This document shows positions 1 through 4,909 of a DNA stretch of 7,915 nucleotides, one piece after another. The number at the start of each line of letters is the position of its first letter. The stretch's first letter is position 1. The stretch comes from Chloroflexota bacterium. Its GTDB lineage: Bacteria > Chloroflexota > Dehalococcoidia > DSTF01 > RBG-16-68-14. The notes beneath the pieces were generated by a model. The model made no database searches. It saw nothing but the letters and a program-made list of their open reading frames with translations, and was not told the DNA's origin. Location of the stretch: positions 1 to 7,915 of the forward strand of contig JADFRJ010000100.1 of assembly GCA_022561355.1 (NCBI GenBank). Direction: 5' to 3'. Both the position numbers and the translations under genes were made by a program.

Positions 1-660
1 CCTGGCCCCCGTCCCGCCCGGCTGCAGCTCCACCTCCTGCCCCACCTCGAACGAGCCGTCCAGCAGCGTCCCCGTGACGACCGTCCCGAAGCCCGCGACC
101 GTGAAGGAGCGGTCGACCGGCAGCCGCGGCCGCCCGATGTCCGGCTTCGGCGTCGTCGACTCTAACTCTTGATCCAGCACGCGCTTCAGCTCGTCCAGCC
201 CATCGCCGGTCGTGCCGGAGCAGGCGACGAGCGGCGAGCCTTCCAGCGTCGTGCCATCGACGGCCTCCAGCACGTCGGCCGAGACCAGCTCCAGGAAGTC
301 CGCCTCCACCAGGTCCTTCTTCGTCACGACCAGCACGCCGCGTTCGATGCCCAGGAGATCTAGGATGGCGAGATGCTCCCGCGTCTGCGGCATCACGCCC
401 TCGTCCGCCGCGACGACGAGCAGCGCCATGTCGATGCCCCCGGCGCCTGCCAGCATGTTCTTGATGAAGCGCTCGTGCCCCGGCACGTCGACGAGGCTCA
501 CCTCGCGGCCCGAGGGCAGCGTCATCCACGCGAACCCCAGGTCGATCGTCATCCCGCGCTCCTTCTCCTCGCGCAGGCGGTCGGGGTCGATGCCCGTCAG
601 CGCCTCGACGAGCACGCTCTTGCCGTGGTCGACGTGGCCTGCCGTGCCGATGACGTACAT
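1..660 (-). CDS. selB: Selenocysteine-specific translation elongation factor SelB, N-terminal part (runs off left edge)
   Basis: SelB is the GTPase that carries selenocysteyl-tRNA(Sec) to the ribosome at UGA codons followed by a SECIS element. The 220 visible residues hold the G domain: P-loop GHVDHGKS (8-15), a switch I stretch with EEKERGMTID (31-40), DVPGH (58-62), TKKD (113-116) in place of the EF-Tu NKxD as is usual in SelB, and the start of domain II with FGTVVTGT (191-198). The ATG at 660 puts the G domain directly at the N-terminus, as in the family. A GGAGG (plus-strand CCTCC 675-679) lies 14 nt upstream, which is long for a Shine-Dalgarno. The rest of the gene, including the winged-helix domains that bind SECIS, lies outside the window. 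Its presence implies the organism makes selenoproteins; selA and selC are not visible here. Identification is near certain. Confidence 0.96.
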   Translation of the reverse strand, partial: MYVIGTAGHVDHGKSVLVEALTGIDPDRLREEKERGMTIDLGFAWMTLPSGREVSLVDVPGHERFIKNMLAGAGGIDMALLVVAADEGVMPQTREHLAILDLLGIERGVLVVTKKDLVEADFLELVSADVLEAVDGTTLEGSPLVACSGTTGDGLDELKRVLDQELESTTPKPDIGRPRLPVDRSFTVAGFGTVVTGTLLDGSFEVGQEVELQPGGTGAR

Positions 661-674
661 AGCTAGATAGATAA

Positions 675-692
675 CCTCCAGTTACTATGATA
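675..692. promoter_or_regulatory. Overlapping divergent -10 boxes between selB and the nuclease gene
   Basis: TATGAT (686-691, plus strand) and TATCAT (minus strand, 687-692) each match the TATAAT consensus at five of six positions and overlap within CTATGATAG, an odd-centred palindrome. The plus box would start transcripts near 698, downstream of the ATG at 687, which supports the later start at 747 for the nuclease. The minus box would serve selB. No convincing -35 hexamer was found for either. The minus-strand GGAGG at 675-679 is the nearest ribosome-binding candidate for selB. This is a pattern-based prediction. Confidence 0.35.
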
Positions 693-734
693 GCGATCAC
701 GTTTAGCCGACCGGCTCCCACGGGGGCCATCAGT

Positions 735-739
735 GAGGG
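735..739 (+). promoter_or_regulatory. Ribosome binding site deciding the nuclease start
   Basis: GAGGG lies seven bases upstream of the ATG at 747. The other in-frame ATG, at 687, is preceded by pyrimidine-rich ACCTCCA and has no purine-rich site, so this motif favours the shorter protein. Confidence 0.5.
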
Positions 740-746
740 TCTTAGA

Positions 747-1985
747 ATGGTGCCTGGCTCAATCAATCAACCTTTTGAGACAGATGACCAGGTCGAACTG
801 CTTGAGCGTTTCGTCCTGGACAACGTTGAACTGAGCCGCCTGGAAGAGCTCGCAGATCCGTTCAACATCTTTGAAGCGCTGGGCGTTGTGGCGCAGGAAA
901 CGAGACATTCCAATTTCCTAGCCTGGTTGCTTGATCCAAGCCAGAACCACGGCCTAGGTGAACTCTTTCTGAAGAGCATGCTCATGCTCACGAGCTCACG
1001 CGCCAAGGCAGACGGCATTGACACGCTGTCTCCTATTGATGTGGACGTCTGGGACTTGTCCGGCACGGAAGTCCGCCGAGAGTGGCAACACATCGACATC
1101 TGCCTGATCAACGAAGCGCGAAAGTTCATCTGCGTAATCGAAAATAAGGTCCACTCCTCGGAACATAGCAACCAACTCAAGCGCTATCGAGAGATCGTCG
1201 AGCTTGCCTATCCGGACTGGAACCACCACTTCGTATTTCTAACGGCAACTGATGACGAACCCTCGGACAATGAGCACTATGTACGCATCACCTACGAAGA
1301 CGTCTGCCAGACGATTGAACATGTACTCAAGCTTAGGGCGAAGGCATTGACCAACGACGTTCAGATTGCATTGTCCCACTATCTCACTCTGGTCAGGAGG
1401 CACATCATGCCAGATCTGGAAGTACAAGACCTCTGTCGGAGAATCTACGCTAAGCACCGCCAGGCTTTGGACCTGATCTTCGAGCACCGTCAGGACCTAC
1501 AATCCGAGCTGCGGGATGCGCTAGTAGCTATGGTGGAGGAGGATCCGCAGTTTCTTACTGACATTAGCTCCAAGCAGTGGATACGCTTTCTCCCGGAGAA
1601 TTGGGAGATACCCAAGCTACAGCGCGGCGAGGGTTGGACATCCAGCCACAGGATGCTACTGCTTCAGTTTTACAACAGACCGGACTCACTCAGTCTTACC
1701 GTCCATCTCGGACCCGGCGATCAGGGTGTTCGCCAGGAGGTATTCAACCTCGTAAGGGAAACGGGCGCACCGTTCAGGCGGAGCCAGAAGATGCGACTTA
1801 CTAAGTGGTTCCTACTATATGACAAGCCGTTTCTTCGGGCCGACGACTACGAAGACGCTGACTTGGATGAGATAATGACCCGCGTCAAAAGCGTCTGGGC
1901 AGAGTTCAAGAAACGCGAACTCCCGAAACTCCAGAGTGCTCTGGAACCGGTGTTAAGAACGGGACCGACCAGCCCGACAACCTAG
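747..1985 (+). CDS. PD-(D/E)XK nuclease family protein (PDDEXK_4-like), orphan
   Basis: A 412-residue protein. The N-terminal half matches the PD-(D/E)XK nuclease family I know as PDDEXK_4 (PF14281). It has a conserved helix with ETRHSNFLAWLLDP (51-64) and HGLGELF (68-74), then a nuclease core with D117 in HIDICL, E132-x-K134 in VIENK, and a downstream helix QLKRYR (143-148). The second half is mostly helical and I assign no function to it. The ATG at 747 has GAGGG at 735-739 with good spacing; an in-frame ATG at 687 lacks a ribosome-binding site and lies inside the likely promoter. Hand-counted lines give about 52-57% GC against up to 80% in neighbouring genes, with more A/T-ending codons, which suggests acquisition. 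The stop overlaps the convergent gene's stop. The family occurs among phage-defence and restriction-associated genes, but no partner gene lies beside this one, so that role is inference. Confidence 0.85.
   Translation: MVPGSINQPFETDDQVELLERFVLDNVELSRLEELADPFNIFEALGVVAQETRHSNFLAWLLDPSQNHGLGELFLKSMLMLTSSRAKADGIDTLSPIDVDVWDLSGTEVRREWQHIDICLINEARKFICVIENKVHSSEHSNQLKRYREIVELAYPDWNHHFVFLTATDDEPSDNEHYVRITYEDVCQTIEHVLKLRAKALTNDVQIALSHYLTLVRRHIMPDLEVQDLCRRIYAKHRQALDLIFEHRQDLQSELRDALVAMVEEDPQFLTDISSKQWIRFLPENWEIPKLQRGEGWTSSHRMLLLQFYNRPDSLSLTVHLGPGDQGVRQEVFNLVRETGAPFRRSQKMRLTKWFLLYDKPFLRADDYEDADLDEIMTRVKSVWAEFKKRELPKLQSALEPVLRTGPTSPTT
1982..1985. other. Interlocked convergent stop codons in one CTAG
   Basis: The plus-strand nuclease gene ends with TAG at 1983-1985, and the minus-strand cyclotransferase gene ends with TAG read from 1984 to 1982. 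Both stops come from the palindromic tetramer CTAG, so there is no intergenic space and no room for a terminator between the two genes. Confidence 0.95.
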
Positions 1986-2431
1986 GCGTGTGTGCGGATG
2001 CTTTCGAGCGCCTGGATGTACTCGTCCGGCAGGTTGTGGTCGCGGCAGCCGGTGATGATCAGCCCCAGGTATTCGCGTCCGGGCGCGAACTCGCCCGTCT
2101 TGTTCGCGAAGTAGGCCATCGCCTCCAGCTCCGTTCCCTCGTCGTCGAAGACGCTGACGTCGATGCGGCGGTAGGCGCGCGGCACGCCCTCGAACTCGTC
2201 CAGCGATGCCAGCCCCGCGTCGTCGACGGTGTAGAGCGCGCCCCAGACCTCCGCGCCGGGCTCGGGTACAATGTCTGCCACACCGCCCTTCCGCTTCGTC
2301 GCGTAGCGAGTGAAGCCCAGGCGGTAGTCGGGCAGCCTGGCGCGCCCCACCACCTCGGAGCCGGGGCAGCGCCGGCGCATCTGCCTGATGCTGAGATTCG
2401 AACCGTAAGCGAAGTAGAGCGTCCCTGACAT
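1982..2431 (-). CDS. Gamma-glutamylcyclotransferase (GGCT/AIG2-like) family protein
   Basis: A 149-residue cytoplasmic protein of the gamma-glutamylcyclotransferase fold, which releases 5-oxoproline from gamma-glutamyl amines or peptides and so takes part in glutathione or gamma-glutamyl turnover. Visible hallmarks are the substrate-binding loop YGSN (9-12), EVWGALY (61-67), LDEFEG (77-82) whose E81 aligns with the catalytic Glu98 of human GGCT (LDEQEG), and a late GCRDHNLPDEY segment (128-138) that resembles the human enzyme's C-terminal region. Length is normal for bacterial members. Start at 2431: no strong Shine-Dalgarno is seen, but TACAAT lies nine bases upstream on the coding strand, so the message may be nearly leaderless. 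The gene is convergent with the nuclease gene, sharing CTAG at the stops, and divergent from the deacetylase gene. The exact substrate is unknown; family assignment is firm. Confidence 0.9.
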   Translation of the reverse strand: MSGTLYFAYGSNLSIRQMRRRCPGSEVVGRARLPDYRLGFTRYATKRKGGVADIVPEPGAEVWGALYTVDDAGLASLDEFEGVPRAYRRIDVSVFDDEGTELEAMAYFANKTGEFAPGREYLGLIITGCRDHNLPDEYIQALESIRTHA

Positions 2432-2497
2432 GACGAAGCCATTGTACTGTTACTCGCCAGCAGAATCCCCTGGGCCAGATTCCTCGTTTCTCTCAGA

Positions 2498-3580
2498 ATG
2501 ACCGGCGAGCAAGTTCCCAGCGACCAGCGACCAACGACCAGCGACCCTCCGACCGTCGCATTCGTCACCAACCCGAATCACATCCACCACTTCACCACGG
2601 GCCACCCGGAGAGCCCGGAGCGCCTTGAGGCCACGCTGGCGCTCCTCCGCGAGTGCGGCCTGCGCGAGCGCCTCCACGAACTCGAGCCGCGTCTTGCCAC
2701 CGCTGAAGAACTCACTTACATCCACCCGCCAGCATTCGTCGAGGAGCTGCAGCGCATCTGCGCCGAAGCGCCCGCCATGATCGACGCCGACACCTACGTC
2801 CAGCCCGGGTCGTGCGCCGCCGCCCTCACGGCCGCCGGCTCCACCGTCGCCGCCACCGAGGCCGTCCTCGCGGGTGAGGTCGACTCCGCCTTCTGCGCGC
2901 TGCGGCCTCCGGGCCACCACGCCGGCCCGGCCAACGCGATGGGCTTCTGCCTGCTCAACAACATCGCCATCGCCGCTCAGGTTGCCCGCAAGCGCCACGG
3001 CCTGGAGCGCGTCGCCATCATCGACATCGACGTCCATCACGGCAACGGCACGCAGGACGCCTTCTACAATGACGGCAACCTGCTCTACGTCTCGACGCAC
3101 CTGTTCCCGTTCTATCCGGGTACCGGCCCGCCCAGCGAGACCGGCGCGGGAGACGGCGAAGGCGCGAACGTCAACATCGCGCTACCGGGAGGCTGTGGCG
3201 ACGCGGAATATCGCGCCGCGTTTGAGCAAGTGGTCGAGCCTGTCGTACGCCGCTTTCGCCCGCAGTTGATCCTCGTCTCGTGCGGCTTCGACGCCCACTT
3301 CGCCGACCCGATCGCGAACATGGCGCTCACCAACGCCGGCTACGGCGAGCTGGCGTCGCGCTCGCTGGCGCTGGCGGACGAGCTGTGCGGCGGTAAGATC
3401 GTCTTCCTGCTGGAGGGCGGCTACGACCTGATCGCCGTTCCCTGGGGCGTCCGCACCGTCCTCGAGGTCCTGCTCGGCGAAACGCCCACGCCCGACCCGC
3501 TCGGCACGTTGCGGATCGGCGACCCGCCCGACATCTCCGGCCTGCTCGCGGAGATGCAGGCGTTACACGGGCTTGGGTAG
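2498..3580 (+). CDS. Histone deacetylase family protein (class II-type HDAC / acetylpolyamine amidohydrolase homologue)
   Basis: A 360-residue zinc-dependent deacylase of the arginase/deacetylase fold. Bacterial members remove acetyl groups from small amines, polyamines or protein lysines; the substrate here is unknown. All active-site elements are visible: GHPESPERL (35-43), RPPGHHA (136-142) with the charge-relay pair H140/H141, DIDVHHGNGTQ (176-186) supplying zinc ligands D178 and H180, GFDAH (263-267) supplying D265, and EGGYD (306-310) with transition-state Tyr309. The HHGNGTQ form points to class II rather than class I. Length is normal. The start at 2498 is the only ATG, GTG or TTG before the conserved core. 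Residues 2-18 are encoded by a tandem repeat and look non-homologous, and no clear Shine-Dalgarno precedes the ATG. The gene stands alone, divergent from the cyclotransferase gene. Confidence 0.93.
   Translation: MTGEQVPSDQRPTTSDPPTVAFVTNPNHIHHFTTGHPESPERLEATLALLRECGLRERLHELEPRLATAEELTYIHPPAFVEELQRICAEAPAMIDADTYVQPGSCAAALTAAGSTVAATEAVLAGEVDSAFCALRPPGHHAGPANAMGFCLLNNIAIAAQVARKRHGLERVAIIDIDVHHGNGTQDAFYNDGNLLYVSTHLFPFYPGTGPPSETGAGDGEGANVNIALPGGCGDAEYRAAFEQVVEPVVRRFRPQLILVSCGFDAHFADPIANMALTNAGYGELASRSLALADELCGGKIVFLLEGGYDLIAVPWGVRTVLEVLLGETPTPDPLGTLRIGDPPDISGLLAEMQALHGLG
2517..2544. repeat. Tandem 7-bp repeat (CCAGCGA/CCAACGA, four copies)
   Basis: Units at 2517-2523, 2524-2530, 2531-2537 (CCAACGA variant) and 2538-2544 follow one another directly. 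Together with the preceding stretch from about 2467 (CAGATTCCTCG...CTCAGAATGACC) this resembles dispersed intergenic repeat material I have seen in draft genomes of this kind; that recollection cannot be checked here. The repeat lies within the first codons of the deacetylase gene and encodes its non-conserved N-terminal tail. Confidence 0.7.
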
Positions 3581-3582
3581 CG

Positions 3583-3624
3583 GCTAGCTAACGCGCCAGC
3601 TAACCCGAGGGTTAACCGTTAGCC
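3583..3624. repeat. Nested inverted repeats after the deacetylase gene
   Basis: GCTAACG (3587-3593) pairs with CGTTAGC (3617-3623). Inside that, TAACC (3601-3605) pairs with GGTTA (3610-3614) around a four-base loop. The element starts three bases after the deacetylase stop and could act as a transcription end or RNA-stabilising structure. There is no T-run on either side, so a classical factor-independent terminator is unlikely. Confidence 0.4.
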
Positions 3625-3670
3625 CAACCTAGCGCGCCGAGCGCTCGCCCAGATACGAGCCCAGCCCGAT

Positions 3671-3701
3671 ATACCCCCTCTAGCCGCCCAAGATACCCCC
3701 T
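3671..3701. repeat. Direct repeat ATACCCCCT, copies 22 bp apart
   Basis: ATACCCCCT occurs at 3671-3679 and 3693-3701. The 22-bp start-to-start spacing equals about two helical turns, so both copies face the same side of the DNA. This fits a protein-binding site upstream of the membrane-protein gene at 3794, but no regulator is identified. Confidence 0.45.
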
Positions 3702-3756
3702 AAGAGAGATTCGCTGTGGCCGGTACGACCCTAGGCTGGGACTATCGGTAAGTAGC

Positions 3757-3772
3757 GCGCTAGTCTTAGCGC
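3757..3772. promoter_or_regulatory. Perfect hairpin just upstream of the sensor-like gene's ribosome binding site
   Basis: GCGCTA (3757-3762) and TAGCGC (3767-3772) form a perfect six-base stem with a GTCT loop, ending eight bases before AAGGAA (3781-3786), which is the ribosome binding site for the ATG at 3794. It could be an operator or a 5' leader hairpin. Confidence 0.4.
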
Positions 3773-3793
3773 ACCAGCGAAAGGAACCAAGTC

Positions 3794-4690
3794 ATGAACG
3801 AAGCGTTTAGCCGGGTCTATGGGGGCTACGGGTCCCCGCTTACAAAGGTGTTCGGGCCAGTGCTAGCCCCGCGCACCTACCTGCGGGCGGTCCACCTCCT
3901 GCTGATGTTCCCGTTGGGTCTCGCATACTTCGTGGGGCTGGTCGTCGCCCTGAGCATAGGAGGGGTGTTGATCTGGACTATTGTCGGGGCAGTTGTGCTC
4001 ATCCCGACGCTCTATCTCACGCGCTGGGCCGGCGACATCGAGGCCTGGGTAGTGCGCCGAGTCGCTCAGATCGAACTGAGGCGCCCGCCGACAGCGATCG
4101 ACTTAGGACAGTCGTTCCAATCTCAGTTGTGGACACGCCTGATCGACCGGAATACCTGGACGGGCCTGATCTACCTGTTCGCGCAGTTCCCAATTGGGCT
4201 CGGCGTGTTCGTTGGCCTGGCCGTCATGAGCGCGGTTGCGGGTATGTTCATCGGCGCGCCTTTCGTGACGGCCGTCTCCGACGCCGAGTTCGACATCTTC
4301 GGGCTGTTAACCTCCGAACTCAACACATGGCCCGAAGGCTTTGCTCTGGTGCCTATCGGCCTGATGATCTTCCTGATAGAAGTACACCTCGTGAACACCG
4401 TCTCTGCCCTGCACGCCATTTGGGCGCGATTCATGCTCGCGTCAAGGGCGAAAACGATTCCGACCACACTTTCACTCGCCGAGCAGCCTTACCAGAAAGA
4501 TGGACGCGAAGAGCCCAGACTCTCAAGCAAGAGCCGAGCCCGCAAGTCCCCCGAGACAGGGGGTTCTGGGGGAATTGGCGACAGATCACACGGTTGCCTG
4601 TCAGGTCTCCGTTTGCTGGTGACCAGTGGTCACGATAGAATCTCCTGGTCAGTAAGAGTTGGGTCGCGACCAGGAGACCTGACGCGCTGA
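3794..4690 (+). CDS. Multi-pass membrane protein with 'putative sensor' type domain, no kinase domain
   Basis: A 298-residue integral membrane protein. Residues 28-165 resemble the putative sensor domain (PF13796) that usually forms the membrane part of histidine kinases. There are two similar halves, YLRAVHLLLMFPLGLAYF (29-46) and TWTGLIYLFAQFPIGLG (121-137), each followed by a hydrophobic stretch, and a further hydrophobic segment at 183-205. No HisKA or ATPase motif follows, so it is a stand-alone sensor-like protein. AAGGAA at 3781-3786 is a good ribosome binding site for this ATG. Residues from about 218 to 298 are hydrophilic, look non-conserved, and are encoded by DNA full of inverted repeats, so the original gene may have ended earlier and the frame read on after a lost stop or frameshift. 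The family call is moderate, and the ligand and partner are unknown. Confidence 0.7.
   Translation: MNEAFSRVYGGYGSPLTKVFGPVLAPRTYLRAVHLLLMFPLGLAYFVGLVVALSIGGVLIWTIVGAVVLIPTLYLTRWAGDIEAWVVRRVAQIELRRPPTAIDLGQSFQSQLWTRLIDRNTWTGLIYLFAQFPIGLGVFVGLAVMSAVAGMFIGAPFVTAVSDAEFDIFGLLTSELNTWPEGFALVPIGLMIFLIEVHLVNTVSALHAIWARFMLASRAKTIPTTLSLAEQPYQKDGREEPRLSSKSRARKSPETGGSGGIGDRSHGCLSGLRLLVTSGHDRISWSVRVGSRPGDLTR
4548..4563. repeat. CCCCC/GGGGG hairpin inside the tail of the sensor-like frame
   Basis: CCCCC (4548-4552) and GGGGG (4559-4563) pair around GAGACA. A second GGGGG at 4568-4572 could compete for the same strand. A short TTCT follows the first stem, which is too weak to call a terminator. Confidence 0.35.
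4600..4683. repeat. Competing inverted repeats (alternative hairpins)
   Basis: GTCAGGTCTCC (4600-4610) is perfectly complementary to GGAGACCTGAC (4673-4683). TCTCCTGGTC (4641-4650) is perfectly complementary to GACCAGGAGA (4668-4677). The two right arms overlap at 4673-4677, so only one hairpin can form at a time. Between them sits a 15-bp odd-centred palindrome, GTGACCA-G-TGGTCAC (4619-4633). The layout resembles an attenuator or a binding-site cluster. It overlaps the last 30 codons of the upstream frame. Confidence 0.55.
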
Positions 4691-4724
4691 GGCCCTCTTT
4701 GGGCGACTACTCCGAAGCTGGAGC

Positions 4725-4751
4725 GTGACACGAGCCACTCCGTGGTATACA
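4725..4751 (+). promoter_or_regulatory. Candidate extended -10 promoter in the spacer before ffh
   Basis: TGG directly precedes TATACA (4746-4751), giving an extended -10. GTGACA at 4725-4730 is a fair -35 with a short 15-bp spacer. A transcript would begin near 4757, within the CCTGCC/GGCAGG inverted repeat, and could form a long structured leader for ffh. Confidence 0.4.
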
Positions 4752-4753
4752 CT

Positions 4754-4862
4754 CCTGCCAGCATGGACGGTCAGAGTAGGCAGGGTGGGCAGTTAAAAGA
4801 GCATCAGTATAGACAATAAAAGCCCGATTCTGCAAAACGAACTTCCGAATGTAAAACTGCCT
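4754..4862 (+). other. Spacer upstream of ffh with pairing segments (possible structured leader)
   Basis: CCTGCC (4754-4759) is complementary to GGCAGG (4779-4784), and GGCAGTT (4788-4794) to AACTGCC (4855-4861). The AT-richer segment 4791-4857 between the arms of the second pair stands out from its surroundings. I do not recognise a known RNA family; SRP RNA, which might be expected near ffh, is not evident. Confidence 0.25.
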
Positions 4863-4872
4863 GCGCGCATGG

Positions 4873-4901
4873 TTGTTCCCCGTTCCGCGCCTTCGTAGAA
4901 T
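4873..4901 (+). promoter_or_regulatory. Candidate ffh operon promoter giving a nearly leaderless message
   Basis: TTGTTC (4873-4878) and TAGAAT (4896-4901) are separated by exactly 17 bp. The -10 box ends eight bases before the ffh ATG at 4910, so transcription would start within a few bases of the start codon. A weak GAGAAG (4902-4907) lies too close to act as a normal Shine-Dalgarno. Confidence 0.5.
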
Positions 4902-4909
4902 GAGAAGCT

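Noticed and set aside
212..670. Plus-strand open frame opposite selB
   Set aside because: The minus strand carries every SelB GTPase motif; the plus frame is a low-complexity Ser/Arg shadow.
747..1985. A restriction-modification or multi-gene defence system around the nuclease
   Set aside because: No methyltransferase, specificity subunit, ATPase or toxin-antitoxin partner adjoins it; both neighbours are unrelated genes.
2388..2406. GGTTCGAATC on the minus strand, like a tRNA T-loop
   Set aside because: It encodes the conserved YGSNL motif of the cyclotransferase, and no acceptor stem or anticodon arm can be placed around it.
4129..4638. Second plus-strand frame overlapping the sensor-like gene, considered as evidence of a frameshift
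   Set aside because: Its product is Arg-rich with no membrane segments or motifs, while the 3794 frame holds the hydrophobic segments throughout.
4691..4909. SRP RNA (ffs) upstream of ffh
   Set aside because: The expected GGAA-type tetraloop with its paired asymmetric-loop sequence could not be found.
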